Assembly (NCBI RefSeq): GCF_000156395.1
Contig: NZ_GG703819.1
Location: forward strand, 559,397-623,396
DNA length: 64,000 bases
Source of the DNA: Providencia rustigianii DSM 4541
Lineage (GTDB): Bacteria; Pseudomonadota; Gammaproteobacteria; Enterobacterales; Enterobacteriaceae
Direction: 5' to 3'
In this document: in pieces, positions 45,183 to 56,651 of the stretch
How positions within the stretch are numbered: position 1 is the first letter of the stretch
How the letters are laid out: every line of letters starts with the position of its first letter
Made by a program: the position numbers and the translations under genes
The notes under the pieces: model-generated
Databases searched by the model: none
What the model was told of the DNA's origin: nothing
The model's input: the letters and a program-made list of their open reading frames with translations, nothing else

Positions 45183-45660
45183 TACTATTATCTTTGATGA
45201 GTAGAACGACCGCTGCGCAAGCAATCCCTTCTTTACGACCGACAAAACCTAGCTGTTCTGTGGTGGTGGCTTTGACATTGACGTCATCCATATGGCATTC
45301 AAGGTCTTCTGCAATATTGACGCGCATTTGCGGGATATGAGGTAACATTTTTGGCGCTTGTGCCATAATCGTCACATCGATATTACCGATCAAATAGCCT
45401 TTTTTGCGCACTTGGCAAAAGGCTTCTCTCAATAAAATACGGCTATCGGCACCTTTGTACGCAGGATCGGTATCTGGGAACAATTTACCGATATCGCCTA
45501 ATGCTGCTGCGCCTAAAATTGCGTCAGTAATGGCGTGCAATACTACGTCACCATCCGAATGAGCGATAAGCCCTTGTTCGTAAGGAACTCTTACACCACC
45601 GATCACTATCGGGCCTTCACCACCAAATTTATGTACATCAAAACCGTGTCCGATTCTCAT
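45148..45660 (-). CDS. ispF: 2-C-methyl-D-erythritol 2,4-cyclodiphosphate synthase IspF
   Basis: IspF makes the cyclodiphosphate in the MEP pathway to isoprenoids. The N-terminus [13 protein letters not shown] carries the zinc ligands Asp8 and His10, with the third in [20 protein letters not shown] near 33-52. It also has [18 protein letters not shown] near 56 and the C-terminal [19 protein letters not shown] near 130. At 170 residues it is about 11 longer than E. coli IspF; the extra tail ([14 protein letters not shown]) reads into the truD start. It follows ispD by 9 bp. Confidence 0.96.
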   Translation of the reverse strand: MRIGHGFDVHKFGGEGPIVIGGVRVPYEQGLIAHSDGDVVLHAITDAILGAAALGDIGKLFPDTDPAYKGADSRILLREAFCQVRKKGYLIGNIDVTIMAQAPKMLPHIPQMRVNIAEDLECHMDDVNVKATTTEQLGFVGRKEGIACAAVVLLIKDNSNESYECSVPAW

Positions 45661-45669
45661 TTTTTTTCC

Positions 45670-46398
45670 TTATGATTTCATTCTTGAAAGATAAAACTCC
45701 GCAAGAGCCAAATCTTCAGGTCTGGTGACCTTTAAGTTATCGGCTCGTCCTGCGATTAACATAGGTTGATAACCACAATGTTCAAGCGCAGAAGCTTCAT
45801 CGGTGATCACGGCATTCTCTTTCAAGGCTTTATCTAGACAGTCACGTAATAACAATAATGGGAAAAATTGTGGCGTTAATGCATGCCAAAGCGCATCTCG
45901 TTCAACGGTATGAGAAATATTTTTCTCTCCGCTTACCCCGCGTTTCATCGTGTCGCGGACAGGTACCGCTAATATTCCACCACAACAATCACGTTGGGTT
46001 GCTAGCTGGATAATCGTGTTTAAGTCATCTTGGTGAAGACATGGGCGAGCGGCATCATGCACTAATACCCAAGCATTCATACAATCGGCTTGCTTAGCAA
46101 GGTAGTTCAACCCCGCTAAAACAGAATTGGCTCGCTCTTTTCCTCCAATAACGGTAATTACTCGAGGATCTTTAGCGATTTCAAGGTGCTGAAAATAATC
46201 GTCTTCCGCACTCAATGCAACCACAATACGCTGCACGTGGGGATTACGTAGCAAGGTATCAATGGTGTGTTCAATAATGGTTTTCCCTGCCACAGTGAGA
46301 TATTGCTTTGGGCAGTCCGCATTCATGCGGCTTCCCACGCCAGCAGCGGGAATGAGTGCCACAATGGAAGTGGCGCTTGAACTTATTGGATTTGTCAT
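45670..46398 (-). CDS. ispD: 2-C-methyl-D-erythritol 4-phosphate cytidylyltransferase IspD
   Basis: IspD joins CTP and MEP in the isoprenoid pathway. The 242-residue protein has the nucleotidyltransferase signature [20 protein letters not shown] near 14-33, the metal and CTP residues in [13 protein letters not shown] near 108, [17 protein letters not shown] near 165 and [15 protein letters not shown] near 198. The neighbouring genes ftsB upstream and ispF downstream are as in E. coli. Confidence 0.97.
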   Translation of the reverse strand: MTNPISSSATSIVALIPAAGVGSRMNADCPKQYLTVAGKTIIEHTIDTLLRNPHVQRIVVALSAEDDYFQHLEIAKDPRVITVIGGKERANSVLAGLNYLAKQADCMNAWVLVHDAARPCLHQDDLNTIIQLATQRDCCGGILAVPVRDTMKRGVSGEKNISHTVERDALWHALTPQFFPLLLLRDCLDKALKENAVITDEASALEHCGYQPMLIAGRADNLKVTRPEDLALAEFYLSRMKS

Positions 46399-46458
46399 TA
46401 TTCGAATCTTACATCAGAAATTATCAGGCTCATGGGTATCGCCCATCCAACATGATGA

Positions 46459-46755
46459 TTATTGGGATGAGGGTGGGTTGGCGCGCTCTTTGACCATTCG
46501 ATAGAATGATTCCCCAGGTTTTACCATGCCTAATTCGCTACGTGCGCGTTCTTCAATAGCATCCTGACCATCATTCAAATCATTGATTTCAGCAAATAGC
46601 TGCTCATTACGCTGTTTTAAGCGCGAATTGACAATCTCCTGTGCGGCAACGTCATCCTTAACTTTGACATAATCATGAATGCCATTTTTACCTAACCATA
46701 AGGAATATTGTAACCATGCTAATATCGCAATTAATAGTAGCGTTAATTTACCCAT
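46459..46755 (-). CDS. ftsB: Cell division protein FtsB
   Basis: FtsB is a small bitopic inner-membrane protein that forms the FtsQLB divisome complex. The 98 residues show an N-terminal membrane segment ([19 protein letters not shown], 4-22), a coiled coil (about 30-70, [20 protein letters not shown]) and the conserved C-terminal [20 protein letters not shown]. It heads the ftsB-ispD-ispF-truD-surE-pcm group on the minus strand. The unstructured tail is short. Confidence 0.96.
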   Translation of the reverse strand: MGKLTLLLIAILAWLQYSLWLGKNGIHDYVKVKDDVAAQEIVNSRLKQRNEQLFAEINDLNDGQDAIEERARSELGMVKPGESFYRMVKERANPPSSQ

Positions 46756-46860
46756 TCTGCCCCCTGAAATGATTTGCTAATCATCCCATAACTGAGCGCG
46801 TGACGCTACTGCGATGCATATATTGTCTTAAAAAGTCAGAATTGTTCGCGCTAGAAGAGA

Positions 46861-46909
46861 TTAAATATCATCCAAATCTCCTTTAAATGTAGAAAAGGAT
46901 GATATTTAA
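46861..46909 (-). terminator. Terminator after cysC
   Basis: A 13-bp perfect stem, TTAAATATCATCC / GGATGATATTTAA, spans a 23-nt loop, 6 nt after the cysC stop. The A/T-rich outer stem gives U-rich RNA on the minus strand. Confidence 0.75.
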
Positions 46910-46915
46910 GTAAAA

Positions 46916-47524
46916 TCAATTTAACTCTGGAATGATATTTTTCTGTTGAAGTAGACTCAAAACCTGCATCAGTAACGTGTCAATCGGTTGCTGACCATCG
47001 AGATGCAATTCCGGATTTTCTGGTGCTTGGTACGGGGAATCGATTCCTGTGAATTGTTGAATTTTCCCTGCTCGCGCTTGTTGATACAGGCCTTTAGGAT
47101 CCCGTTGCTCGCAAATCGCAATTGGCGTATCCACATACAGTTCAAAAAATTGTTCTGGCTGGAACAATTCACGCACCTTTTGACGGTCAGATTGATAAGG
47201 GGAAATAAATGCCGTCGCAACAATTAAACCGGCATCAACCATTAATTTAGCAACCTCACCAATTCGGCGAATATTTTCTTGTCGATCCGCGTCACTAAAC
47301 CCCAAATCACGACACAATCCATGGCGAATATTATCGCCATCCAATAAATACGTTTTAGCTCCCAGATTGGCTAGCTGACTTTCAACCGCTCCCGCTAGTG
47401 TTGATTTTCCTGAGCCTGATAGCCCCGTAAACCATAAAACAGCCCCTTGATGTCCATTGTGTTTTTCCCTTAATTCACGGGTTACAACATGTGGATGCCA
47501 AACTATTTGGTTAATCGAGTTCAT
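46916..47524 (-). CDS. cysC: Adenylyl-sulfate (APS) kinase CysC
   Basis: CysC phosphorylates APS to PAPS, the substrate of CysH. The 202-residue protein has the P-loop [17 protein letters not shown] near 31-47, [18 protein letters not shown] near 62, the [13 protein letters not shown] segment and [20 protein letters not shown] near 150. The ATG at 47524 gives the family length and lies 4 nt after the cysN stop; a GTG five codons upstream overlaps cysN and is less likely. Last gene of cysG-cysD-cysN-cysC. Confidence 0.96.
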   Translation of the reverse strand: MNSINQIVWHPHVVTRELREKHNGHQGAVLWFTGLSGSGKSTLAGAVESQLANLGAKTYLLDGDNIRHGLCRDLGFSDADRQENIRRIGEVAKLMVDAGLIVATAFISPYQSDRQKVRELFQPEQFFELYVDTPIAICEQRDPKGLYQQARAGKIQQFTGIDSPYQAPENPELHLDGQQPIDTLLMQVLSLLQQKNIIPELN

Positions 47525-47528
47525 GGCT

Positions 47529-48971
47529 TTATTTCCCACCTAGCACATCTCTAGCGCCCCAATGTGGGAAATGTCGACGAATCAACTGATTCAGTTCAAT
47601 TTCAAACTGACTAAATTCGCTAGGGTAAACTTGATCAGAAGATTGAGGCTCACGAACTAACCCTGCCCCCACCGTGACATTTGTCAGTCGATCAATCAGG
47701 ATCATTCCACCAGTATCCCCATTACTTTGGTAGTTTTCTAACAATAAAGGCTCATCAAAAGAAAACTCCACTAAGCCAATACCGTTCAACGGCAGCTCGG
47801 TTGCGACTTTTTGCGTCAAATTATTGACGTCCACTTGGTATTGAATATTTTCGACTTTACCGCGACTGCGTTTACCTGCAATTTTAATATCCAATTGTTG
47901 GCCTTGCACTAAAGGCTGCTCTGACATCCAAACCACATCAACCAACCCATGCTGGCTGGTTTGTAGAGTTTCATCTTCGGCGACAATCAAATCGCCACGG
48001 CTGATATCAATTTCATCGTTAAGTACTACCGTGATAGCTTCCCCGGGCACTGCACTAGCAAGATCCCCGGAGAAAGTGACTATCTGTTTCACCGTTGAAA
48101 CCACACCCGATGGCAACACTTTCACTTTTTGTCCGACGCGGATAATTCCCGAGGAAAGGGTTCCACTGTACCCACGGAAGTCTAAATTTGGGCGATTAAC
48201 ATATTGAACAGGGAAACGTAATGGCTGCTCTGCGGCTGTTTGAGTGACTTGTACACTTTCCAGTAACGAAAGTAGCGTTTCCCCTTGATACCAAGGTAAA
48301 TGACGACTTGGGTTAACAATATTATCCCCATCCAGTGCAGAGATCGGGACAAACCAGACGTTTAAATCGACGGGAAGTTGCTGGGCAAAATGTTGATAAT
48401 CTTGTTGGATTTTATCGAATACCTGCTGGCTATAATCCACCAGATCCATTTTATTTACCGCCACGATCAAATGACGAATACCGAGCAACGTACTAATAAA
48501 ACTGTGGCGTCGAGTTTGTTCTTGTACCCCTTTTCGAGCATCGATCAACAAAATAGACAGCGAGCACGTTGAGGCTCCGGTTGCCATATTGCGGGTATAT
48601 TGTTCATGCCCCGGCGTATCGGCAATAATAAATTTGCGTTTTTCCGTGGAGAAATAGCGGTAAGCCACATCGATGGTGATCCCCTGCTCTCGCTCAGCCG
48701 CTAAACCATCCACTAGCAAAGCCAGATCGAGCTTCTCGCCCTGTGTTCCAATTCGTTTACTGTCACTTTGTAAAACCGAGAGTTGATCTTGATAAATCTG
48801 TTGTGTGTCATGGAGTAAACGCCCGATGAGTGTACTTTTCCCATCATCCACATTGCCACAGGTTAAAAAGCGTAAAAGCCCTTTATGCTGTTGAGCCAGT
48901 AAATATGCTTCAACCCCACCTTGCTGCTGTATCTGCTGGGCGATAGTGTCGTTATAAGCCAGTTCAGCCAT
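47529..48971 (-). CDS. cysN: Sulfate adenylyltransferase GTPase subunit CysN
   Basis: CysN is the GTPase subunit that drives sulfate activation by CysD. The 480-residue sequence (E. coli 475) has the translation-factor G motifs: P-loop [19 protein letters not shown] near 38-56, [19 protein letters not shown] near 112 and the NKMDLVD motif near 168, followed by EF-Tu-like beta-barrel domains. It lies between cysD (23 bp) and cysC. Expression is expected to need CysB under sulfur limitation. Confidence 0.97.
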   Translation of the reverse strand: MAELAYNDTIAQQIQQQGGVEAYLLAQQHKGLLRFLTCGNVDDGKSTLIGRLLHDTQQIYQDQLSVLQSDSKRIGTQGEKLDLALLVDGLAAEREQGITIDVAYRYFSTEKRKFIIADTPGHEQYTRNMATGASTCSLSILLIDARKGVQEQTRRHSFISTLLGIRHLIVAVNKMDLVDYSQQVFDKIQQDYQHFAQQLPVDLNVWFVPISALDGDNIVNPSRHLPWYQGETLLSLLESVQVTQTAAEQPLRFPVQYVNRPNLDFRGYSGTLSSGIIRVGQKVKVLPSGVVSTVKQIVTFSGDLASAVPGEAITVVLNDEIDISRGDLIVAEDETLQTSQHGLVDVVWMSEQPLVQGQQLDIKIAGKRSRGKVENIQYQVDVNNLTQKVATELPLNGIGLVEFSFDEPLLLENYQSNGDTGGMILIDRLTNVTVGAGLVREPQSSDQVYPSEFSQFEIELNQLIRRHFPHWGARDVLGGK

Positions 48972-48994
48972 GATATTGCTCCTTAACCCTGTGA

Positions 48995-49903
48995 TTAAAA
49001 ATAGCCTTGGCGCTTTTTTTGCTCCATGGAGGCGGATTGGTCGCTATCAATTAAACGCCCTTGGCGCTCACTGGTTGTGGACAGCAACATCTCTTCAATA
49101 ATTTCTGGGAGTGTTTGTGCATTCGAACGCACCGCCCCCGTTAGCGGCCAACAGCCCAGGGTTCTAAAGCGCACATTCTTCTTAGCGATCACTTCTCCCG
49201 GCTTTAGTTCAATACGCGCATCATCGACCATGATTAATGTGCCATCGCGTTCCAGCACAGGGCGTTCTTTTGCAAAATAGAGCGGAACAATATCGATATT
49301 TTCTAAATAGATATATTGCCAAATATCGAGTTCCGTCCAGTTAGAGAGAGGGAAAACGCGAATACTTTCCCCTTTATTAATTTGGCCGTTGTAGTTGTGC
49401 CACAGTTCAGGGCGCTGATTTTTAGGATCCCAACGGTGGGCGCGATCACGGAAAGAGTAAATTCGCTCTTTGGCTCGTGACTTTTCTTCATCGCGCCTTG
49501 CACCACCAAAAGCTGCATCAAAACCGTATTTATCCAACGCTTGTTTTAATCCTTCTGTTTTCATGATGTCTGTGTGCTTGGCGCTACCATGAACAAATGG
49601 ATTTATACCGAGGCGTTCCCCTTCCGGATTTCGATGAATTAACAGTTCAAAACCGTATTTTTCTGCCGTTGCATCACGAAATTGGTACATTTCACGAAAT
49701 TTCCATCCGGTATCCACATGCAATAATGGGAATGGAATTTTCCCCGGATAGAATGCTTTGCGTGCAAGATGCAGCATGACCGAAGAGTCTTTTCCAATTG
49801 AATACAGCATCACAGGGTTAGTAAATTCGGCAGCAACCTCCCGAATAATATGAATACTTTCCGCTTCTAATTGCTGTAGGTGGGTTAATGTTTTTTCGTT
49901 CAC
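48995..49903 (-). CDS. cysD: Sulfate adenylyltransferase catalytic subunit CysD
   Basis: CysD adenylates sulfate to APS. I place the start at a GTG (49903), preceded by GAGGAG at 6 nt; this gives 302 residues, identical in length to E. coli CysD and with the same N-terminal [21 protein letters not shown] frame open 25 codons further upstream would run into cysG. Signatures are the PP-loop [20 protein letters not shown] near 30, [20 protein letters not shown] near 148 and [20 protein letters not shown] near 262. It is 14 bp after cysG. Confidence 0.96.
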   Translation of the reverse strand: MNEKTLTHLQQLEAESIHIIREVAAEFTNPVMLYSIGKDSSVMLHLARKAFYPGKIPFPLLHVDTGWKFREMYQFRDATAEKYGFELLIHRNPEGERLGINPFVHGSAKHTDIMKTEGLKQALDKYGFDAAFGGARRDEEKSRAKERIYSFRDRAHRWDPKNQRPELWHNYNGQINKGESIRVFPLSNWTELDIWQYIYLENIDIVPLYFAKERPVLERDGTLIMVDDARIELKPGEVIAKKNVRFRTLGCWPLTGAVRSNAQTLPEIIEEMLLSTTSERQGRLIDSDQSASMEQKKRQGYF

Positions 49904-49917
49904 AATATACTCCTCGA

Positions 49918-51330
49918 TTAAGCCAATTCCAGCACGGCTGAGCGCCATTGGATGGTTTCTGATTGCGGACCAAACCACGCAAGCTGTTGATGTAATGCAG
50001 CGACTTCACCAATGACGATGAGAGCGGGAGCCGGTGCTTGTAACGTTAAGGACTCCAATTCGTGCAATTGTCCGGTGACCACCTTTTGCTCTTGGCGGGT
50101 ACCACAACCAATAACCGCAACGGGGGTTTCTCGATGGCGTCCATACTGAATAAGTTGTTGGCGAATATTGGCCGCGGTGACCGTTCCCATATAGATCGCC
50201 AACGTTTGATTACTGCGCGCCAATGCTTGCCAGTCCAATTCAGCGCCTTCGCTGCGGCAATGCCCTGTAATAAAGGTAATACTTTGCGCATGCTCACGAT
50301 GAGTCAGCGGAATTCCTGCATAAGCCGCGGCACCAATCGCTGCGGTTATTCCGGGAACGACTTGGAATGGGATCCCCGCTTGCGCTGCTACTTGTAACTC
50401 TTCACCACCCCGCCCAAAAATAAAGGGATCGCCACCTTTTAAGCGCACCACTTTTTTGCCCTGCTGCGCATATTTCACAATCAATTGGTTGGTTTCTTCT
50501 TGGGAAACACTGTGATTTCCAGCTCGTTTTCCCACACAAATTTTATCGGCATCACGGCGAACCAAATCGAGAATGTCGGCACTGACTAAATGGTCATACA
50601 GCACCACATCGGCACTTTGTAATACCCTCAAGCCTTTCAATGTCAATAATCCCGCATCTCCAGGCCCTGCGCCCACTAACACTAACTCTCCTTGGCTATC
50701 TGCCTCAGAAAGCTGTTTCTCAAGTTGCAGCTCGGCTTCACTCAGTTGCCCACTTTCCACAAGGGAGGCAAACCGCCCACTAAAACTGTGCTCCCAGAAA
50801 CGCTTGCGCTCTCTTAACCCTGTTAAGCTTTGTTTGACTCGCTGACGCCAACGCCCAGCAATTTCTGCCATTTTGCCTAATGATGGCGGTAACATGGCTT
50901 CCAGTTTTTCTCGAATTAATTTGGCTAAAACAGGGGCTGTGCCACCGGATGAAATAGCAATGACCACTGGCGAACGATCAATAATTGATGGCACGATAAA
51001 TGAACACAGCGGCTGATCATCCACAACATTGACAAAAATTCGTCGTTGCTGCGCATCATGAAAAACTTTCTCATTCAAAGCCTGATCATCCGTTGCGGCA
51101 ATCACCAAATAAGCCTCATCAAGATGCTCTGGTTGATATGAAGCTTGTAACCATTCCAGCTGCTGTTGCTGATAAGCGGTTTGCAATGACTCACATAACT
51201 CAATGGAAACCACCACCAGCGATGCATGCGCTTTGAGTAGAAGCTCAGCTTTGCGTTCAGCCACATGCCCACCACCGATTAGCACGACTTTGCGATCACG
51301 TAAATTCACAAATAAGGGTAAGTAATCCAT
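49918..51330 (-). CDS. cysG: Siroheme synthase CysG (trifunctional)
   Basis: CysG makes siroheme, the cofactor of sulfite reductase: SAM-dependent uroporphyrinogen III methylation, NAD-dependent oxidation and iron insertion. The 470 residues have the N-terminal dehydrogenase/chelatase half ([20 protein letters not shown] near 15; [20 protein letters not shown] near 110) and the C-terminal methyltransferase half ([20 protein letters not shown] near 218; [17 protein letters not shown] near 298). Its tail is a little longer than in E. coli. It heads the cysG-cysDNC group, so the cofactor is made with sulfate activation; E. coli has cysG beside nirBD instead. Confidence 0.96.
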   Translation of the reverse strand: MDYLPLFVNLRDRKVVLIGGGHVAERKAELLLKAHASLVVVSIELCESLQTAYQQQQLEWLQASYQPEHLDEAYLVIAATDDQALNEKVFHDAQQRRIFVNVVDDQPLCSFIVPSIIDRSPVVIAISSGGTAPVLAKLIREKLEAMLPPSLGKMAEIAGRWRQRVKQSLTGLRERKRFWEHSFSGRFASLVESGQLSEAELQLEKQLSEADSQGELVLVGAGPGDAGLLTLKGLRVLQSADVVLYDHLVSADILDLVRRDADKICVGKRAGNHSVSQEETNQLIVKYAQQGKKVVRLKGGDPFIFGRGGEELQVAAQAGIPFQVVPGITAAIGAAAYAGIPLTHREHAQSITFITGHCRSEGAELDWQALARSNQTLAIYMGTVTAANIRQQLIQYGRHRETPVAVIGCGTRQEQKVVTGQLHELESLTLQAPAPALIVIGEVAALHQQLAWFGPQSETIQWRSAVLELA

Positions 51331-51667
51331 ATATCACTTCCATCTGACTTTTTAATTATAAGCGTATTGAAATTGACTATATGGCTTGAATGAGCGCCTT
51401 TGAAATGACAAAAAGGCATGAATAGGAACGGAAAGGCATAAGCTAAATAAAATCGATAAAATCACGTAAATCAGGCTTATTTTCAGTAAAACAAACATGA
51501 TTTGATAATAAAAAACCAATAATTAATAATAAAAAACAGTAAAGGGATACTTTTGTTTTAAATAAAAGTATCCCTTTGTTATTACACAAATAAATTTGAT
51601 TTCTATTTATTAGTAAAGCAAGTAACTAATTATTTTAATGAAATACTCAAAATTTCATTAACAGATT
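51331..51667. other. Intergenic region, cysH / cysG, with terminator hairpin
   Basis: This 337-bp AT-rich gap separates cysJIH from cysG-cysDNC on the minus strand. It holds the perfect hairpin described at 51541-51577 and must hold the cysG promoter, for which CysB activation is expected. CysB sites are too loose for me to place. No gene is supported. Confidence 0.6.
51541..51577 (-). terminator. Terminator after cysJIH
   Basis: A 14-bp perfect stem, AAAGGGATACTTTT / AAAAGTATCCCTTT, with a 9-nt loop. On the minus strand it is followed by ACTGTTTTTTATT. It marks the end of the cysJIH operon. Confidence 0.8.
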
Positions 51668-52402
51668 TTAATTCTCATGAAGCCCGCATTCGCGCTTTAA
51701 GCCAAAGAATCTCGTTTCTTCCTCACTCATTCCGGGTTCCCACGGTCGACTGGTATGTGTATCACCGACAGATAAATACCCTTTTTCCCATAATGGGTGA
51801 TAAGGCAAATTATGCTGGGTGAAATACTGATAAACATCCTTATTGTTCCAATCAATCACGGGTAAAATTTTGAAAATGCCGCGCCCTATATTGAGCACAG
51901 GTAACGATGAGCGGCTCGTAGATTGCTCCCGTCTCAATCCCGAAAACCAGCTTTGGGCATGCAACTCTCTTAATGCTCGTTCCATTGGCTCCACTTTATT
52001 GAGTTGGTTGTAGCGTTCAATACCTTCAACACCCTGAGTCCATAATTGCCCATTGACCGCTTCTTGCCATGCGGGCGTGAGTGGAGCGCGATACACTTTA
52101 AGGTTTAAATTTAACCGCCCAGTCAGTTGCTCAATAAATTGGTAAGTTTCAGGGAATAGATAGCCAGTATCCGTTAAAATCACCGGAATATTGGGTATCA
52201 CTTGGGTCACTATATGTAAGGTGAGCGCCCCCTGAATCCCAAAACTGGAAGATAAAACAAATTCTTCCGGTAAATGATCTACCGCCCATTCGATCCTCTG
52301 GGTGGCATTCATTAATTCCAGCTGTTGATTGAAATTAGCTAAATACGCAGTTTGCTCTGCTGGTGCTAACGCTTGAATTTGCGCTAATTGAAGTCGGCTC
52401 AT
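51668..52402 (-). CDS. cysH: Phosphoadenylyl-sulfate (PAPS) reductase CysH
   Basis: CysH reduces PAPS to sulfite with thioredoxin or glutaredoxin. The length of 244 equals E. coli. It has the PP-loop-like [20 protein letters not shown] near 45, [18 protein letters not shown] near 78, [16 protein letters not shown] near 155 and the C-terminal catalytic Cys in ECGLHEN. Only the PAPS-type Cys is present, not the extra iron-sulfur cysteine pairs of APS reductases, in agreement with the cysC kinase. The ATG overlaps the cysI stop by 4 nt. Confidence 0.97.
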   Translation of the reverse strand: MSRLQLAQIQALAPAEQTAYLANFNQQLELMNATQRIEWAVDHLPEEFVLSSSFGIQGALTLHIVTQVIPNIPVILTDTGYLFPETYQFIEQLTGRLNLNLKVYRAPLTPAWQEAVNGQLWTQGVEGIERYNQLNKVEPMERALRELHAQSWFSGLRREQSTSRSSLPVLNIGRGIFKILPVIDWNNKDVYQYFTQHNLPYHPLWEKGYLSVGDTHTSRPWEPGMSEEETRFFGLKRECGLHEN

Positions 52403-54144
52403 ACCGCCTCCTTAACCTCATAGAAATCCACCGCAGAATTCATCACCGGCTTGATCACGTCTACGCGGATTAAAAAATCCCCGAAGCCTTCCCCAGACTG
52501 GCGCTCTACAGCCCAGCGTCCAATTAAGGTGTCCAAAATTGAGAGAATTTCTGCACTCGTAATATTTTCTTTGTACATCCGTGGAATACGGGTTCCAATA
52601 CGGTTACCGCCAAGATGTAAGTTATATCGGTCATTGGCTTTACCCACCAGCCCGACTTCCGCTAGCATGGCGCGCCCACAGCCATTCGGGCATCCCGTAA
52701 TCCGCAAGACGATATGCTCATCTGCCACCTGATGCGCCGCCATAATAGTGTCAATTTGCGTCGTAAATTCAGGTAAAAAGCGTTCAGCTTCTGCCATGGC
52801 TAATGGGCACGTTGGGAAAGAAACACATGCCATTGAATTTTCCCGCTGGCGAGTCACTGACGGGCTCATTAATCCATGGGCTTGGGCTATCTGCTCAATC
52901 ACTACTTTATCTTCTTCGGCGATACCTGCCACAATTAAGTTTTGATTGGCGGTTAAGCGAAAATCACCTTTGTGGATCTTAGCAATCTCAGCAACCCCCG
53001 TTTTTAACGGTTTATCCGCCAGATCAACCAAACGACCATTTTCCACAAATAAGGTTAAATGCCAGCGGTTATCAATGCCTTTTAACCAGCCAATTTGATC
53101 CCCTCGATGGGTAAATTGATAGGGGCGAATCGGTTCAAATGTTACCCCTGAACGTCGCTCAACTTCCTGCTTAAATACGTCGACACCAACACGTTCAAGG
53201 GTGTATTTGGTTTTGGCATTTTTCCGTTCGGTACGGTTTCCCCAATCTCGCTGGGTCGTCACAATGGCTTCGGCTATCGCTAAGGTTTTCTCCAGTGGGA
53301 TAAAACCAAATTCACTGGCTAAACGTGGATAAGTATTGGTATCCCCATGCGTCATGGCTAAACCGCCACCCACCAGCACATTAAATCCAACCAATTGCCC
53401 CTGATCCGCAATAGCAACAAAATTCATATCATTGGCGTGAAGATCCACATCATTAAGCGGTGGGATCACAACCGTGGTTTTGAATTTTCTTGGCAGATAC
53501 GTTTCCCCGAGAATGGGCTCTTCATCTGTGGTGACGATTTTTTCTTTATCTAGCCAAATTTCAGCATAAGCGGTGGTTCGCGGTAATAAATGCTCTGAGA
53601 TTTTTTTTGCCCATTCATAGGCTTGCTGATGTAACTCCGACTGCACCGGATTTGAGGTACATAGAACGTTACGGTTCACATCATTTGCCGTTGCTAACGC
53701 ATCCAATCCAACCTGACTGAGCATTTGATGAGCCGGTTTCACATCCCCTTTCAAGATGCCATGAAATTGGAATGTCTGCCGGTTAGTAATGCGAATGCTG
53801 CCATACAGAGTTTGTTCAGTGGCAAATTTATCAATATCGAGCCACTGTTTGGGGCTAATAATTCCCCCCGGTAAGCGGCAGCGCAGCATCATGGCATGGC
53901 GAGGTTCTAATTTTTGTTCCGCACGTTCGGCACGAATATCGCGATCATCTTGCTGATACATGCCATGAAAGCGAATGAGTAAAAAGTTGTCACCCTCAAA
54001 GCCACCCGTTAAACCATTTTTCAGGTCCTCTTTGATGGTGCCTCGCAAATAGTTACTTTGCTGTTTCATGCGCTCGCTGTCTGCGAGTTTTCCCTCAACC
54101 ACTAACGGTGGGTTGGACGCATCTGTTTTATATTGATTGCTCAT
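52399..54144 (-). CDS. cysI: Sulfite reductase hemoprotein subunit CysI
   Basis: CysI is the siroheme and [4Fe-4S] subunit that reduces sulfite to sulfide with six electrons. It has 581 residues. The four cluster-binding cysteines are in [20 protein letters not shown] near 441-460 and [16 protein letters not shown] near 486. Other conserved parts are [17 protein letters not shown] near 33 and [18 protein letters not shown] near 120. It shares one base with the cysJ stop (TAATG) and four with cysH, so the three are translated together. Confidence 0.97.
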   Translation of the reverse strand: MSNQYKTDASNPPLVVEGKLADSERMKQQSNYLRGTIKEDLKNGLTGGFEGDNFLLIRFHGMYQQDDRDIRAERAEQKLEPRHAMMLRCRLPGGIISPKQWLDIDKFATEQTLYGSIRITNRQTFQFHGILKGDVKPAHQMLSQVGLDALATANDVNRNVLCTSNPVQSELHQQAYEWAKKISEHLLPRTTAYAEIWLDKEKIVTTDEEPILGETYLPRKFKTTVVIPPLNDVDLHANDMNFVAIADQGQLVGFNVLVGGGLAMTHGDTNTYPRLASEFGFIPLEKTLAIAEAIVTTQRDWGNRTERKNAKTKYTLERVGVDVFKQEVERRSGVTFEPIRPYQFTHRGDQIGWLKGIDNRWHLTLFVENGRLVDLADKPLKTGVAEIAKIHKGDFRLTANQNLIVAGIAEEDKVVIEQIAQAHGLMSPSVTRQRENSMACVSFPTCPLAMAEAERFLPEFTTQIDTIMAAHQVADEHIVLRITGCPNGCGRAMLAEVGLVGKANDRYNLHLGGNRIGTRIPRMYKENITSAEILSILDTLIGRWAVERQSGEGFGDFLIRVDVIKPVMNSAVDFYEVKEAV

Positions 54145-55949
54145 TAATAAACATCCCTCTGATAACGGCGCATTACACGCAGCTCACTTAAAAAATCATC
54201 CGCCAGCTCTTCATCCATGTGACCGTGTTCGCTGATGATATCCAATAACGCTTGTTCGACATCTTTTGCCATGCGATTGGCATCGCCACACACATAAATA
54301 TGCGCACCCTCTTGTAGCCAATCCCATACCTCGCGACCTTGTTCACGTAGCTTATCTTGGACATATACTTTGTGTGTTTGATCCCGAGACCACGCCAACG
54401 AAATCTGCGTCAGTAAACCGTCTTTAACGTAGCGCTGCCATTCCACTTGATATAAAAAATCATCCACAAAATGAGGGTTACCAAAGAACAGCCAATTTTT
54501 GCCTTCACCGCCGTCATTATCTCGCTGCTGTAAGAATGCACGGAATGGTGCGATTCCAGTTCCTGGGCCAATCATGATAACGGGCGTATTAGGGTCGGTT
54601 GGTAAACGGAAATTATCATTGTGTTCGATAAACACGCGCAGTTCGTGACCTTCATTTAGGCGATCAGCTAAGAATCCTGATGCTCCCCCGGTTCTTGGAC
54701 GACCATCAATCTCATAACGAACAACCCCCACCGTGGCATGTACTTCATCAGGCACTTCCGCTTGCGAAGAGGAAATTGAATATAGACGAGGGGTTAATGG
54801 GCGCAGAATATCGATAAATTCTTGAGCCTTTGGCTGAGCGGCTGCTTGTCGAAGCATATCGGCGATCGGTGTAGTTTGCGCATATTGCATCATCGCGGAT
54901 TTATCGCTAATTAATGCCAGTAAGCTGTCATCTTTAGATAGTTGTGCATATTTTTCCACAATCAAGTGGGTGTTTTGAGTTAGCTCTAACTGGTACGTTA
55001 ACGCATCACGCAAGGAATGACGTTGCTGACCAATAAAAACCTCTTCATTTCCTTTCAACCATAGCAACTCAATCACTTCATCGACTAAGGCTGGGTCATT
55101 ATCGAACCAAACGCCCAGCGCATCTCCGGGCTGATAGCGTAACCCTGAATCCCCTAAATCAATTTCAATATGGCGAACATCTTTATCCGAACCACGCCCG
55201 GTAATTTTTTGGTTGTTTAATAAGGTCGCCGTCAGTGGCGCCGTTTTTGTATAAGGGGAGGAATCTAGCTGATTGATACTGCCAGACTGTGCGCTCACTA
55301 ACTGACTTTCAGATTGAGCGGGCACTCTGGCTTTGAGAATGTGGGTCAGTTCATCAAGCCATGAATTTGCTACCGCTTGATATTCTACATCTGCGTCAAC
55401 TCGAGCCAATAATGGACTAGCACCCAATTGCGCTAATTGCGTATCGAAGTCTTTACCTGCTTGGCAAAAATGTTCGTAAGAAGAATCACCGAGTGAAAAT
55501 ACGGCATACTGGGTAGTTCCTAGATTCGGGGCTTTTTTCGAAAATAGGTATTTATGTAACGCAACAGCCTCTTCCGCAGGATCCCCTTCACCTTGGGTTG
55601 AAGCCACCACAATCAAGACTTTTTCTTGGTTAATCTGCTTGAATTTATAATCCCCAGCATTTACCAGATTGGCATTGATTTTTTCATTGATTAGTCGCTC
55701 TCTGAGCTGTTCAGCTAAACGGCGAGCATTCCCCGTTTGGGATGCCGAGATAATTGTCACGGTCTCTTGAGGGGGAATAATAGCTTGAGCTTGTTCACTA
55801 ACGCCATTATTTGGATTTACCATTCCCCATAAATAACCCGATAACCACGCAAGTTGATGAGTAGAGAAATCCCCCACGACAGTTTGTAAACGTCCCAATT
55901 GTTCAGTAGAAATCGGTAATGCCGATAATGGAGGTTGCTTGTTTTGCAT
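54144..55949 (-). CDS. cysJ: Sulfite reductase flavoprotein subunit CysJ
   Basis: CysJ takes electrons from NADPH through FAD and FMN to CysI. The 601-residue protein has a flavodoxin-like FMN domain ([20 protein letters not shown] near 67-86; [16 protein letters not shown] type segment near 113), an FAD-binding domain ([20 protein letters not shown] near 390) and an NADPH-binding end ([20 protein letters not shown] near 452; [19 protein letters not shown] near 560). It is the first gene of cysJIH and is divergent from queD, with a 265-bp region likely carrying the CysB-dependent promoter. Confidence 0.97.
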   Translation of the reverse strand: MQNKQPPLSALPISTEQLGRLQTVVGDFSTHQLAWLSGYLWGMVNPNNGVSEQAQAIIPPQETVTIISASQTGNARRLAEQLRERLINEKINANLVNAGDYKFKQINQEKVLIVVASTQGEGDPAEEAVALHKYLFSKKAPNLGTTQYAVFSLGDSSYEHFCQAGKDFDTQLAQLGASPLLARVDADVEYQAVANSWLDELTHILKARVPAQSESQLVSAQSGSINQLDSSPYTKTAPLTATLLNNQKITGRGSDKDVRHIEIDLGDSGLRYQPGDALGVWFDNDPALVDEVIELLWLKGNEEVFIGQQRHSLRDALTYQLELTQNTHLIVEKYAQLSKDDSLLALISDKSAMMQYAQTTPIADMLRQAAAQPKAQEFIDILRPLTPRLYSISSSQAEVPDEVHATVGVVRYEIDGRPRTGGASGFLADRLNEGHELRVFIEHNDNFRLPTDPNTPVIMIGPGTGIAPFRAFLQQRDNDGGEGKNWLFFGNPHFVDDFLYQVEWQRYVKDGLLTQISLAWSRDQTHKVYVQDKLREQGREVWDWLQEGAHIYVCGDANRMAKDVEQALLDIISEHGHMDEELADDFLSELRVMRRYQRDVY

Positions 55950-56214
55950 TTATTTTGTCACTCCAACGTGATCCGTCATTGAATAGCCTAAAAGTAAAAT
56001 CAAAACCTTTATCTATTCCATATATTGATAAAGGTTATAACAGCTATTGACAGGAATATAAGAAACTCTAGCCATAACTAATAGCTAAAAATCCTAAAGA
56101 AAATATTCGATGATGAATATCTATTAAAAAGGTTAATAAGAAATCGATAAATAACGACATATTGAATGAAAATAACAGTAGAATACGCTACTAAATATGA
56201 GTAAGGAGAAACTT

Positions 56215-56577
56215 ATGAGCACAACTATCTATAAAGATTTTCAATTCGAAGCCGCCCACAAACTTCCACATGTTCCTGCGGGTCATAAATGTGGCCGCCT
56301 ACATGGTCATTCTTTCATGGTGCGCTTAGAAATTACCGGAGACGTTGATGCTCATACGGGATGGATTATCGACTTCGCTGATGTGAAAAGTGCCTTTAAA
56401 CCTATCTATGAGCGACTAGATCATCATTATCTGAATGACATTGAAGGGTTAGAAAATCCAACCAGTGAAGTATTATCTCGCTGGATTTGGCAACAAGTTA
56501 AACCGCTGCTGCCATTATTAAGCGCAGTAACCGTTCAAGAAACCTGTAATGCCGGCTGCGTTTATCGTGGTGAATAA
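56215..56577 (+). CDS. queD: 6-carboxytetrahydropterin synthase QueD
   Basis: QueD makes 6-carboxy-5,6,7,8-tetrahydropterin in queuosine (tRNA wobble base) synthesis. The 120-residue protein has the zinc-binding histidines in [20 protein letters not shown] and [10 protein letters not shown], the catalytic Cys ([10 protein letters not shown]), and the C-terminal [14 protein letters not shown]. The ATG at 56215 follows AAGGAG at about 6 nt and gives the family length; an in-frame ATG six codons earlier contains that ribosome site. It is convergent with queE, the next enzyme in the same pathway. Confidence 0.95.
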   Translation: MSTTIYKDFQFEAAHKLPHVPAGHKCGRLHGHSFMVRLEITGDVDAHTGWIIDFADVKSAFKPIYERLDHHYLNDIEGLENPTSEVLSRWIWQQVKPLLPLLSAVTVQETCNAGCVYRGE

Positions 56578-56606
56578 TTTATTGTGATAAATAATATGCA
56601 ATAAGT

Positions 56607-56641
56607 TTATCTAGCTGTGGGGGAAACCGACAGCTAGATAA
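56607..56641. terminator. Hairpin between convergent queD and queE
   Basis: A 12-bp perfect stem, TTATCTAGCTGT / ACAGCTAGATAA, with an 11-nt loop. It lacks long T runs but lies exactly between the two stop codons. Confidence 0.75.
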
Positions 56642-56651
56642 TGCAGTTCGG

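Noticed and set aside
45183..45245. 21-codon extension of truD
   Set aside because: It lies inside ispF and has no counterpart in the family; the ATG at 45182 gives the family length.
49904..49978. 25-codon extension of cysD
   Set aside because: It would run into cysG, and the GTG at 49903 with GAGGAG gives exactly the E. coli length and N-terminus.
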